64,000 nucleotides of DNA from Tupaia tana (GCA_026018925.1 JAKSZU010000005.1:86073386-86137385), one strand, 5' to 3'. Shown: positions 42,477 through 52,668, numbered from the stretch's first letter. Made by a program: numbers and translations. The notes: generated by a model not told the origin, from the sequence alone.

Positions 42477-42741
42477 TTTTTTTCTTTTTGAGAGGTTTTT
42501 GCTATAGGGCGCGTGCGCTCACCAGACAGACAGAGAGAGACAGAGAGATAGAAAGCGAGAAATCAGCCCCCCAGGGCGGATGGCCATGACGCAATCCCTT
42601 CTCTTCCATTCTCCTCTCGGGATCTTGGGCACGCACACACATGCGCCTGGCATGAGTTTTAAGCCACCAGGTCTGGGACATGAACTGTGTTCAACTACAT
42701 GGGAGTCCAGCGACATAGTCATTATGCTAACTGCTGGTCCT
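42477..42741 (-). mobile_element. tRNA-derived SINE (type A)
   Basis: CpG-rich 3' motif GGGCGCGTGCGCTCACC, full body, head ending GCTAACTGCTGGTCC. TSD GCACCATTTTGTCT / GCACCATTTTTGTCT. It inserted into the flank just created by the previous SINE. Confidence 0.94.
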
Positions 42742-42756
42742 GCACCATTTTTGTCT

Positions 42757-42990
42757 ATTGAGAGGTTTTTGCCATAGGGCATGTGCACTCACCAGTGAGA
42801 GAGAGAGACACAGAGACAGTGATAGAGAAAGTGAAGAATCACCCCCCCGGGTGGATGGCTATGCTACAATCCCTTCTCCTCCATTCTTCTCTCAGGATCT
42901 TGGACACACATGCACCCAGCACTAGTTTCAAGTACTGGGTCTGGGACTTGAACCACACAATCAACCATGTGGAAGCTATCTGCAGGTCCC
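42757..42990 (-). mobile_element. tRNA-derived SINE, shortened head
   Basis: GAGAGGTTTTTGCCATAGGG, body with CCCCCCGGGTGG, head ending GAAGCTATCTGCAGGTCCC with about 20 bp lost. The following AGAAGCTCCATTTTT resembles the same target used by its neighbours. Confidence 0.9.
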
Positions 42991-42991
42991 A

Positions 42992-43393
42992 GAAGCTCCA
43001 TTTTTATAAAACTCGTCTGAGGGACTATTTTCTTATGAGCCTGGTTAAAGAAGATATATTCTTAGCTACTTATTTAGAATAAATGCATCTGAGTTTTAAA
43101 ATACCTATTCTAGGAACTTACAATAGAGGTGGCAAGCATAATATCAAAATGTTACTGAGTGGAAAACTGCTCAACTGATCTCTTAAACATTTATATATTT
43201 GAAACTTACAGATTTTAGGTTATCTGACAGGATGAACAAATGTCATAGACTTGTGACAATACTACGAGAGTATATTTTGTATTGAGATTAATTGTTTGAC
43301 ATAAGAAAAGCAATATAATATTTTACATTTTCTTTCACAAAAGCATACCTTTTGAATTTAGTTCATCACTGTGTGCATTAAGAAATATCTAGT
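42992..43393. other. No recognised feature
   Basis: AT-rich, no gene or named repeat. Confidence 0.4.
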
Positions 43394-43650
43394 AGCAGCC
43401 AGCAGGTGGCATGATGGTTAAGGTGTTGGGCTTCCACATGGCCAACTGTGATTCAAATCCCAGACCTGGTGGCTTGTAAATGACACCAGGCACATGTGCA
43501 TGCATGTCCAAAATCCTGAGACGAAAATGGAGAATGGATTGCAGCATGATCATTGCACCAGGGGGTGATTTCTCAATTTCTCATTCTCTCTTTCTCTGGC
43601 AAATTCAAGCACCATATAGAAAAAAAAAAATCTAAAAAAATAAATAAATA
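43394..43650 (+). mobile_element. Old tRNA-derived SINE
   Basis: CAGCCAGCAGGTGGCATGAT head with GATTCAAATCC B box, body GACACCAGGCACATGTGC, GGGGGTGATTTC, CT tract and AATAAATAAATAAAT tail. Possible TSD around AAATATC. Confidence 0.88.
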
Positions 43651-43654
43651 AATA

Positions 43655-43932
43655 TCAGGTATAGGGTTCAGTCACAGTGGCATTCTGCTAAGATGCTATG
43701 CTCTCCAGGTCGAGATCACATAAGAGCCCTGGATTCTGCATTCAAACTCAAGGTTGAGAGTGGTGGCACATGCCTGCAATTACAGCCACCTGGTAGGATG
43801 AGGCAAGAACATTGTGAGCTCTAGGTTGTCTTGGGCAGGGAGACCTTGTCTTGAAAAACAAACATAAAAAAAAGCTGAACATGGTGGTGTGCACCTGTAG
43901 TCCCATCAGGGAGGCAGAGCAGGAGAATCACT
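43655..43932 (+). mobile_element. 7SL-derived (FLAM/B1-like) SINE, dimer-like
   Basis: From about 43745: GTGGTGGCACATGCCTGCAA, GGATGAGGCAAGAACATTG, GGGAGACCTTGTCTTG and an A-rich tail. A second partial unit follows, GCTGAACATGGTGGTGTGCA and GGGAGGCAGAGCAGGAGAA, without its 3' part. The 90 bp before it looks like a tRNA-type SINE relic. It is the only 7SL-type element I see. Confidence 0.8.
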
Positions 43933-43971
43933 GTACCTATACGCTATAGGGTATGTGTGCTCATCAGAGCA

Positions 43972-44026
<55 letters not shown>

Positions 44027-44133
44027 GAAGGTGAGAAATCACCCCAAACCCAGGGGAGATGGCCATGCCCTAATTCCATCTCCTCCATACTCCTCTCATG
44101 AATTTGGGCATGCACTTATGCACCTGGCATTAT

Positions 44134-44776
44134 ATATATTTTTTTCTTAGAGAGATTTTTGTTATAGGGCATGTGCACTTGCTGATGGGACAGAGAGAGA
44201 CAGAGGGATAGAAAGGGAGAAATCACTCCCCGAGAGGGATAGCCACACCATAATCCCCTCTCCTCCACTCTCCTCTCAGGATTTTGGATATGCACACACA
44301 TGCACCCAGCATGTTTTTTTTTTTAAAATTTATTTTAATTTATTTATTTTTTCATTTCATTTTCTTCCATACATTCAATCACATTATTATTTGTCTTACA
44401 AAATGGATATTTCAACAGGTGAACATTTCTCCCTAGTACTGTTGATAAAACTACGAAATATCTTCAACAGATAATACCACACCTCTTTGTGCCATTAATG
44501 CTTTTCCTCCCTGTCCCTCCCCCAAATGTCCTTCCTCAGACCCTCCTCTTTCACACGCACTATACCTGGTATTTACATCTATATACTGCATTTCTATATC
44601 CTTTAGACAATTAGTTTCAGTCATAGAGTGCGGACACTCGGTATATATTAAGTGGGGACATACAATGCCTCTCCTTAAGCACCCAGTACGTTTTACGCTA
44701 TGAGATCTGTGACTTGAACTTTAGTTGACCAAGTGGGAATCCAGTGATGTAACCATTACACTCTTTACTGGTCCCA
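44134..44776 (-). mobile_element. Middle tRNA-derived SINE of a triple nest
   Basis: 3' portion at 44134-44311 (TTTTTGTTATAGGGCATGTG to GCACCCAGCATG) and 5' head at 44682-44776 (ATGAGATCTGTGACTTGAAC, ending TTTACTGGTCCC). An L1 3' end separates the two parts. Confidence 0.88.
44312..44681 (-). mobile_element. LINE-1 3' end inside a SINE, 5' truncated
   Basis: Poly-T, TTTCTTCCATACATTCAATC, TTTCAACAGGTGAACATTTC, ATTAAGTGGGGACATACAAT. Same family as 39310-39737. Flanks GCACCCAGCATG and GCACCCAGTACG form the TSD. About 370 bp copied. Confidence 0.88.
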
Positions 44777-44879
44777 GTGCCCAGCATGATTTTTAAGCTG
44801 GAGGTCTGGACCCCAAAGGTACAATAGACCATGGGCAATACAGCCGCCTTCATCTCCAAGTAACTAGCTGGCCCTGTGT

Positions 44880-45760
44880 TGTACATTTTCTATGAACCAA
44901 GAATTATGCTGAATACCTCACAAGAATTTGCTATATCTTAAAAAAAAAAAATCAGAAAAAGAAAGAAGAAAAGTAACATCAACAATCTGCACACTTGAAC
45001 TTTTGTTAAGAGAGTATATCCCAAGTGTTCTTATCACAATAAAATAAAATTTTAAAAAGGAAAGAGAAAAGTAGCAAATAAATGCCACTGCTGATCACTG
45101 CTCGTAAGACTGGAATGATCTAACTAGTACATATTTAGGAACAAATAGCTTACTTAAATTGCGCAGAGAAGTGTGGTTAGAATTTTTCTTGAATGGATCA
45201 AGATTTCAGAAAGAAATATACTTTTGACAGTTTCAGTTTTTGAATCAATGTATGTCTAAGATCCCAATGATTTATTTGTACAAGGCCACTGTAGTTTGAA
45301 ATATTTTTGATGAGGTGACAAAAATAATCTATTGAGGCTTTAAAATGTTGTTGCTAGTATTCAAATCTACCATAAGATACCTTTATAAGAACCTAATATT
45401 CCTTATTTCCTAATGGTTTTTAAAAATGTACCTATTTAAATTTCAAATCTACTAAATTCAGTTACTACCAAGAAAACACATTTTGTTGTTTGTGAAAATT
45501 CACAGTCTGTGTATTTTCTAAGTGCAACTCTAGTTTTATTTCTGCCATAAAATTTTCTTCTTTCTCTTTTCTTATTATTTCTCTTAGTACTTCTAACTTT
45601 GTTTCTTGCTTCAAATGAGATTTTGATGGCTAGATCCTTGCTTAGACTACAGAGAGTTTTCAAAAATGTTTTAAATTATAATCTCACACATCTATCAGAT
45701 AGCTTTGCATGAAATGGATACTCACCACATGTGCATGAATTGAATGAAAAAAAAATTTGA
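44880..45760. other. No recognised feature
   Basis: AT-rich, no named repeat; a lysine/arginine-rich minus-strand frame at 45436-45663 is unsupported. Confidence 0.4.
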
Positions 45761-45764
45761 GGGT

Positions 45765-46002
45765 TATTTATTTATTTTGCTATAGGGTACTCTCCAGAAA
45801 GATAGAGATAGAGAGACAGAAAGCGGGAAATCACCCCTCCACACCGCAATCCCTCTCCTCCGTTCTCCTCTCAGGATCTTGGGCACACATGCACACGCAC
45901 CCGACATGAGTTTAAACCACCGGGTCTGGGACTTGACCATGGTCAACTACATGACTATATGGAAGTCCAACGACATAGCCATTACACCAACTGCTGGTCC
46001 TG
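45765..46002 (-). mobile_element. tRNA-derived SINE with internal losses
   Basis: TTTGCTATAGGGTACTC is short (the CGCACGCGCC segment is missing), the body lacks the CCCCCC inverted repeat (CACCCCTCCACACCGCAATC), and the head carries a small duplication (TACATGACTATATGGAAG). Confidence 0.9.
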
Positions 46003-46011
46003 AAAATCTTT

Positions 46012-46272
46012 TTTTTCTTTAAATATTTTTGCCATATGGCAAATGCACTCGATGGAGAGAGAGACAGAGACAGTGAGATGGAAAGTAAGAAATCACTTCC
46101 CCAGAGGGATGACCACACTACAATCCCTTCTCTTCCATTTTCCTCTCAGGATCATGGACACACATGCACAAGAGTTGAGCGTAAGTTTTAAGTCACCGGG
46201 TCCAGGACTTGAACTATGTTAAGGCATGTGAGAGTCCAGCAACATAACTGACATGCCATTTGCTGACACCTT
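46012..46272 (-). mobile_element. Old tRNA-derived SINE
   Basis: TATTTTTGCCATATGGCAAA, CCCAGAGGGATGACCACACT, TTAAGTCACCGGGTCCAGG, ending GCCATTTGCTGACACC. It is adjacent to the copy at 45765. Confidence 0.88.
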
Positions 46273-46300
46273 GAATAGAATATTTTTTAAATTTTGCCAG

Positions 46301-46555
46301 GGGATGAGCAGATGGTGTAATAGTTATGTGGCTGGACACCCAACTACTTGACCAGGGTTCCAGGCTGAACCCAGAGACTTAAAACTCACTCCAGGCATAT
46401 GTGCCTGTGGGCCCAAGATCTCCAGAGGAGAAGGGATTGCTGTGAGTCGAGTCCATTCCCCCTGGAGGGGGAGGGTGATTTACCTTTCTGTTTCTATGTC
46501 TTTCTCTCTCTGGCGAGCGCACACAACTCCATAGCAAAAATCTCTGTTAAAAAAT
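46301..46555 (+). mobile_element. tRNA-derived SINE (type A)
   Basis: GGGGATGAGCAGATGGTGTA head, CCAGAGACTTAAAACTCAC body, GGAGGGGGAGGGTGATT, CT tract, GGCGAGCGCACACAACTCC. A shortened body segment reads AGGAGAAGGGATTGCTG. Confidence 0.9.
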
Positions 46556-46990
46556 AATTGCTATGGAGATTCACCTACAATTGCGGAACTGCACGAGACC
46601 CACCCTTGATCCAACCCTGAATAGAATCTATGCTCCCTATTGTTAAAAACTTTATGTGCTGATAATTGAAAAAAAAAAAAATAAAATAAACTGAAAGAAC
46701 TGGAAGGTATAATGGCAGGGAAGGCAACTGCAGATACTAGAGACAGTATGGGAGAGGTAATGAGAATGAGTAATTGAGGGCGGAAGGGAGGGATTCAGGG
46801 AACAAACAACACACTTAATAGACACAAAAATGAAAAGTTGTCTGTTGATGATAATGTATATGGTAATATCATTGTTTTGACTAATGTGCACTGTATTCAT
46901 GCTGGGAAGAACCATGTTGTACACGGTAGAGAGGTACAATGATTAAATGTAAAAATAAAAAAATAAAAAAATAAATAAAATTTTAAAAAT
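46556..46990 (+). mobile_element. Younger-group LINE-1 3' end, sense, 5' truncated
   Basis: Purine-rich 3' UTR (GAGGGCGGAAGGGAGGG), GACACAAAAATGAAAAGTTG, GATAATGTATATGGTAATAT, GTACAATGATTAAATGTAAA, then an A-rich tail with T interruptions. The 5' limit near 46556 is uncertain. AACCTCTCC plus A's at about 47004 look like a displaced SINE tail. Confidence 0.7.
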
Positions 46991-47033
46991 TTAAAAAACA
47001 ATAAAACCTCTCCAAAAAAAAAAAAATTGCCAG

Positions 47034-47288
47034 TGGGACCAGCAGTTTGCGTAATGGCTATGTTGCTGGACTCCCACATAGTCGACCGCAGTTCGAGTCT
47101 TGGACCCGGTGGCTTAAAACTCATGCTGGGCGCGTGTGCGTGCGTGCCCAAAATCCCAAGAGGAGAACGGAGGAGAAGGGATTGCGGCACGGTTACCCCT
47201 TGGTGGTTGATTTCTCGTTTTCTGTCTCTCTCTGTCTGGCGAGCGCACACGCCTTCTAGCAAAAACCTCTCAAAAAATAATAATAATA
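47034..47288 (+). mobile_element. tRNA-derived SINE (type A)
   Basis: GTGGGACCAGCAGTTTGCG head with B box GTTCGAGTC, full body, GGCGAGCGCACACGCC and tail AAAAAATAATAATAATA. TSD ATTGCCAG on both sides. Confidence 0.93.
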
Positions 47289-47537
47289 ATTGCCAGAGAG
47301 TATGTGCATTTGCTGAAGAGAGACAGAAAGAATAACAATGAGAAAGGATCTGCCTACCTCCAGCTCCATGAATAATGGTCAGCCACAATTCCATCTCCAT
47401 TTCTCTCTCCTTTCGAGATTTTGTACATGCATCCATATGCATGTGGAATATTTTTCAATCTACCAGGTACAGGGCTTGAACAATGAACTTGGCCATGTGG
47501 GATCCAGCCACCTTAACCACCGCTTCACAGGCTGACC
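47289..47537 (-). mobile_element. Old tRNA-derived SINE
   Basis: ATTGCCAGAGAGTATGTGC, CAGCCACAATTCCATCTCC, GAGATTTTGTACATGCATCC, CATGTGGGATCCAGCCACC, ending TTCACAGGCTGACCC. The plus-strand SINE at 47034 inserted at its 3' end. Confidence 0.82.
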
Positions 47538-48332
47538 CTGAATTCATTTTAATGTGCACAACCACTTGACAATTGGTCTATAAAATACACACTCTCATTT
47601 TGTTTCCTTTTATTTGATTTATGGTTCTCTTGACTACTCATATGGAATAGAAGTTATTCAAGGAGATTAGTAATGTTTTTTTTTTTTTTTTTCCCATATT
47701 ATCTCCCTCTCTGCACTAGCAGAAAGGTGAATTGATTGCAGTCTCTTCATTATTAATCATTTGCTGATTACAAAATAGGTAAATAAATATTCATAAATAT
47801 TGTACATATTTGATCCAAGATATTGTTGTTAATTCAAAAGGGATAAAAGTGACTCAAATTATAAATATCACTAAATATATTTATATTGCACTATAAGTAA
47901 ATAGGTGATTATGTTAATGAAATGCAAAAAATCAAATTTTGCATAAAATCAAAATAGAAAATTGCAGCCTGTAGATTTTTAAACATCATTTATCTCTAAA
48001 ATATAATTTAATCTCCATAAAGAAAATGAATATTTAGCTTCTAGGATCCTGTCTTTCCAACTTGGAATTTACAAATTAGTAGCAGGAAGAAACACTGTTT
48101 GTATATCAGCCACACAATCAGATCAAATGTTTCATATTCTATCCCTCTCTGCCTTGTTCTTGCCTATGAGAGTTCCTTTCTTGGACCACCAACTTGAGCT
48201 TTTTTAGTCTTCTTCCTTCAGGTTGTGTATATTTAATAAGAATAAAAGATTTTCAGAAAAAAAAAATCAGGTGTGAGATAAGTTGTTTTATTATTTATTT
48301 TTTATTTTTTTTTATTCATTACTCATTAAAAG
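47538..48332. other. No recognised feature
   Basis: AT-rich, with a T18 run near 47675. Nothing coding. Confidence 0.4.
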
Positions 48333-48344
48333 TGATCAGGTTTA

Positions 48345-48520
48345 TGGGACTGGCAGGTGACATGGTGATTAAGGGCGATGGACTCCCACGTGGCTGACTG
48401 CGGTTCGAGTCCTAGACCTGGAGGCTTGCTTTCTCTCTCTCTCTCTGTCCCTCTCTGGTCAAATTAAAATAAGTAAACAAATGGATAAACGAAGTTAAAT
48501 AAAATAATTCATTAAAAAAA
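48345..48520 (+). mobile_element. Type B short tRNA SINE
   Basis: TGGGACTGGCAGGTGACATG head with perfect B box GGTTCGAGTCC, CT repeats, GGTCAAATTAAAATAAGTAA. TSD TGATCAGGTTTA exact at 48333-48344 and 48521-48532. Confidence 0.95.
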
Positions 48521-48857
48521 TGATCAGGTTTAGCATGATAGACATATGTGTCTCCTAAGTTAACAAAGTAGTATTGACTAGATAAGCAACATGAACATCG
48601 CCAGAATAAATCTTTGTAGTCAGTGGAGTAAAATGAAAAGTAAGGAAATCAGAAGAAAAGAAAAAAGGAACATTTCAATTTTTATGTAAATGTAAATTAA
48701 ACTAAGAAGTTAGAACAATGGAGAATGGATAGTACATGATTAATTGTATCATCCTAAAACAAGGCTTTCTTCTGTGACAAACCAGAATGCTTTCTGAGTT
48801 AGTGAGGAGGTAATGACAATTACACTAAAGATTTATTTCAGATAGGAAAGAAAATTG

Positions 48858-49068
48858 AAGGGTTAAGAGATGGTACAGTGGTGGAGTAACTGGTCCCGCA
48901 TGGGAAGGTTTAGGATCAAGAAGGACCTGAGTCTTCCTTAAGCACACTGAGTGAGCGTTCATGCCCATGAGCTAGGATGGCTGAATTGGGACTGGGCCAT
49001 GATGCTGAGGCCCTGTTGTGAGTATCTCTCTCACACTGTCTCTTTCTTTCTTTAAAAAAGCAAAGGAA
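48858..49068 (+). mobile_element. Type C tRNA-like SINE
   Basis: AGGGTTAAGAGATGGTACAG head, GTTTAGGATCAAGAAGGACC, GATGCTGAGGCCCTGTTGTG, CT tract and A-rich end. Confidence 0.75.
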
Positions 49069-49335
49069 ATAAAAAGAAAAAAGAAATAAAATTGAACACA
49101 AAAAAGTAAAAATGAAATAATAATGACAAGAAAGATGAAATAAAAACAAATACATACACATTATATATAAAGAAAGAAAAATATAAGTATATATATAAAG
49201 AAAGTAGAAAAGCAGATGAAATTTGGTTTGTGAAAAAACTAATACAGCACATTGATAAATCCTAAAAATATTAAAAGAAGGAGAAAGAAAGCATAGGCAA
49301 AATAAATTTAAAAAGAGTTGGCACTAAAACAGAGT
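49060..49335 (+). repeat. Purine-rich (A/AG) low-complexity tract
   Basis: Long AAAG/AAAT-rich stretch directly after the type C SINE tail. Minus-strand frames rich in F, S and L here are artefacts. Confidence 0.75.
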
Positions 49336-49339
49336 GAGA

Positions 49340-50720
49340 AAAGAGTAGTCTTTTCAATTAAACTCTCATTCAATTGGATATCTATCTATCTATATGCATA
49401 GGAAGATAAAATGAACAGTGATCTCTAATTATATCATACAAAATTATGTTGAATTGTAGATATAAATGTAAAAACTTAAAAAAAATTAAGGTAATATGTA
49501 TGAGAATATACCATGAAGGCGATGCAGGAAAAGATTGAAAAGAGATTACAAACCACTAACTATGAAATGAATTATTCAATTGAATACATTAAATTCGGTA
49601 TATCTATTCCTCAATTGGAAATGCTTAGAAATGAACAGTATACCTTAGAGTGTGGGAAAATAATGACAAAATTTATTAATATCATGTTTACACCTACAGT
49701 AAGTTAAAATATCTCACTTATTAGCAAGACAAGATAATTAAAAATAAAAAGTATTAAATACATAAGCAAACAATCACAAATGAGGCTGTTTAAGAAGAAA
49801 ACAAACATTTGAAAGCATGCTCAAACCCCTTATATTTATCAAGGGAATGCAATATAAAAGCTGGAGAATATCCATTCACTCAGTAAAAATAGTTGAATTT
49901 AAAGATTGATGATTGGTAGGTATATAAATTCATTCAACAACTGCTAAAACCATTTTGGCAGTAGCTACCTGAACTGATTATATTTATTACCTGTTACCAA
50001 CAATTTCACTGCTAAGGCAACAAAGCACATGTATAAAAATACTTAATAATAATAATAATACTCTGAAAACAATGTAGATGCCCAACAGGAAATTAAATAA
50101 ATAAAATTAAACACTGAACAATGAAAATTATTTAAAAAAATTTTTAGAGAGATTTTTGCTATAGAGCTCATGCACTCTCCAGAGAGACAGAGACACACAG
50201 AGGGACAGAAAGCAAGAAATCACCCCCTCTCTCCCAGGGATGATGGCCACACCACAATCCTCTCTTCTCGATTCTCCCCTTGGGACTTTGGGCATACGTG
50301 CACACATACCTGGTGAGTTTTAAGCCACTGGGCCCAGGACTTGAACCACCGTTGACACCATGGAAGTCCAGTGATGTAATCATTATGCCATCTGCTGGTT
50401 CCAGCAATGAAAACTACTTAACTATTCTATACAAACAACATCCATCAATATCACAAAAAATAAAGTTGAGCGAAATATGTCAGAACATATACTTTACACC
50501 AAATGATCATATTTTTATAAATGTAAAAAGCAGGCCTCTATACTTACAATGCTGGAATTCAGATTAGTATTTATCTCTGAAAAAGAGAAGTTATTAGCAA
50601 CTGGGAAGTTTCTGTAGAAGGCTGTTGGGCTTCTGGTCACATGCTGTAGTTTGTACTAACTCTTCCAGCTATATGCAAATAATAGTCTGTACTTTTATAG
50701 TTATAGACTCCATGTCAGTA
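49340..50720 (+). mobile_element. Old LINE-1 ORF2 end and 3' UTR, sense, split by SINE
   Basis: GAGTAGTCTTTTCAATTAAA, TTCAATTGGATATCTATC, GAAGGCGATGCAGGAAAAG, AAGAAGAAAACAAACATTTG, CAACAATTTCACTGCTAAGG, GTAGATGCCCAACAGG follow L1 ORF2 and 3' UTR order. Multiple stops. The SINE at 50135-50404 interrupts it. The last part to about 50720 is less certain. Confidence 0.75.
50135..50404 (-). mobile_element. tRNA-derived SINE inside L1
   Basis: GAGAGATTTTTGCTATAGAG, full body, head ending GCCATCTGCTGGTTCC. TSD CAATGAAAATTATTTA / CAATGAAAACTACTTA at 50119-50134 and 50405-50420. Confidence 0.94.
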
Positions 50721-51007
50721 AAGAAGTTAATAAAACACAAAAGAAGTTAATAAAATGAAAAAGAATAAAACAAAAAAGAATGTGCGTTACATATCAATAT
50801 AAAATTACCTCATCGCTAAAGACGCAGAATCCAGATACACAATGCTTTGATTTGCATCCAGGGTCAGTCATTTACCACTGGGATAACATGAAATCTTACT
50901 TCTTTTACCCTTTCTTCAACTCTGTTTTACCATCTATAAAGTGAAAGTAATGTAATTACTACTTGTTTAGAAGACTAAATGAATTAATCACTGTATGTGC
51001 TATGATT

Positions 51008-51650
51008 AGAATGTGTAGCCCTCTTTGCACTTATATGTTTAAATCTAACTGTTAATACGCTTGTAGTAGGAGATGGAATATTTTCTTTCTTTCTTTTTTT
51101 GGGGGGTGGGGGGAGAGGTTTTTGCTACAGGGCTCAAAAGCTCGCCAGAGACAGAGAGAGACAGAGAGACAGAAAGTGAGAAATCACCCCCGGTTGGGGG
51201 GATGGCCATGCCACAATCCCTCCTCTTCCATTCTCCTCTCGGGATCATGGGCACACACACACACATGCCTGTCATGAGTTTACGCCACCGGGTCCGGGAC
51301 TCGAACCGCAGTTGACTACATGGGAGTCCAGCAACATAGCCATTATGCTAACCGCTGGTCCTGAGATGGAATCTTTGGGAGGAGATTAGATTAGATACGG
51401 AGAAAGGGACCCTCATGAATTGGATTAGTTTCCTTATTGGAGAGTGCCCAGAAAGCTGGTTTGCCCTTCTGACATATGAGAACACAACAAGTAGGCTCTA
51501 TCAATGAACCAGGAAAAAGGTCTCACAGTATTTGAATTTGGGAGTGCCTTGATCTTGGAATTCCCAGATGTGGGAAACTAATTTCAGTTGTTTCTAACTC
51601 ATACAGTCTATGGGCTTTGTTACAACAATCCAAAGAGACTAAGACAACAT
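51008..51650 (+). mobile_element. MaLR-like solo LTR inserted in MIR
   Basis: TGTGTAGCCCTCTTTGCAC start; after the SINE: TGGAATCTTTGGGAGGAGAT, GGGACCCTCATGAATTGG, GCCTTGATCTTGGAATTCCC, CAATCCAAAGAGACTAAGAC. Same LTR layout as 13265-13660. Confidence 0.72.
51080..51362 (-). mobile_element. tRNA-derived SINE inside the LTR
   Basis: Tail with a G-rich interruption (GGGGGGTGGGGGGAGAGG), TTTTTGCTACAGGGCTC, full body, head with ACTCGAACCGCAGTTGAC ending GCTAACCGCTGGTCC. TSD GAGATGGAAT at 51070-51079 and 51363-51372. Confidence 0.95.
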
Positions 51651-51983
51651 ATAAAGTCTCAGAACAGTACCTGGCACATATAAAGCTCAATTTAAATGCC
51701 AATTATTTCTGTTCATTAAGATCAAATTCTAATACTAGAACAACTTACTGATCTATCCTTTGTAAGGAAGCTGATTGATTTAGATTTCTTCTCACATGGG
51801 TCCCTAGAAAAATTAAAAAAAAAAAAAACAAAAAAAAACAGAGGTGTAAGGAAGACTGTTGCACAAAAAATTAACAGCATTAAAAAACAAAACAAATAAA
51901 ACAAAATAAAAACAAGAACCAGTCAAATGCTTCTCCAGCTCTTAGGCTAGGAAGGTCAAATAGGATACTTTTTAAAAAGATTG

Positions 51984-52240
51984 GGGGACAGCCAATGGCA
52001 TGGTGGTTACAGTGGCTGGATCCCACATGGCTGACTTCATGGTCAAAGTCCCAGACTCAACAGCATGAGAAACATGACAGGCACATGTGTGTGCCTGCCC
52101 AAAATTCTGAAAAAGAGGGAGATATGGAGATATTGAAACATGACCATTTCCCTTGGGTCGGGAGGAGGAGAGTCCTCTCTCACTCTCTCCTCTGTCTCTG
52201 TCTCTCTCTGTTGAGCACATATGACTTCTGACAAAATTAA
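51984..52240 (+). mobile_element. Old tRNA-derived SINE
   Basis: GGGGGACAGCCAATGGCATG head, CATGACAGGCACATGTGTG, CATGACCATTTCCCTTGGG, CT tract, GACTTCTGACAAAATTAAAC. Confidence 0.85.
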
Positions 52241-52554
52241 ACAACAACAAACAGAATTGAAGCCATTATGGTGGCAATCGGAATGTGTAGCCCTCTGATT
52301 GATGCAGTCAAACAGAACCCCTGAGAACCACACCCCTGTAAAAAAATCAGGGCTGTTGGCTTCACAAGCACCTGACCTACATAGTCATATAGGGCTTTCA
52401 CACTTAATTTAATGCTCCACTATTACTATCTTGAAATTCTTGGTAATATTTGAAGAAAATGTTAATGGGACCTGAATGTGGTGAGGAAGGTAGTGTATAA
52501 CTGAGAGTGGCCTATAGCTAGGAGAGGTTTATATTTCTTTGATTTTTAAATTTT

Positions 52555-52668
52555 GCAGTATGTCACCTGACTCACACGTTACCGCGGTTTTTGACATTAT
52601 GGAGGAAAAAATCCCCCCTGGGGGGTGATTTCTCGCTTTCTGTCTCTCTGTCTCTCTCTGTCTGTCTC
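52555..52668 (+). mobile_element. Heavily gapped tRNA-derived SINE
   Basis: Near-consensus blocks (CTGACTCACACGTTACCGCG, TTATGGAGGA, CCCCCCTGGGGGGTGATTTC and the CT tract) are joined after several internal losses. The head start and 3' end are absent. Confidence 0.85.

Larger units (their letters stand above)
43935..44878 (-). mobile_element. Outer tRNA-derived SINE of a triple nest
   Basis: 3' portion at 43935-44133 (CGCTATAGGGTATGTGTGCT, about 44 bp GA tract, CCTCTCATGAATTTGGGC). Its 5' remainder is at 44785-44878 (TTTTTAAGCTGGAGGTCTGG, ending ACTAGCTGGCCC). SINE 44134-44776 sits in between. Confidence 0.85.
50855..51715 (+). mobile_element. MIR, split by an LTR
   Basis: 5' part: CTTCAACTCTGTTTTACCAT, AAAGTGAAAGTAATG and AAGACTAAATGAATTAATCA. 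3' part after the LTR at 51655: CAGAACAGTACCTGGCACAT and AAAGCTCAATTTAAATG. Both read in sense and join into one MIR. Confidence 0.78.
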
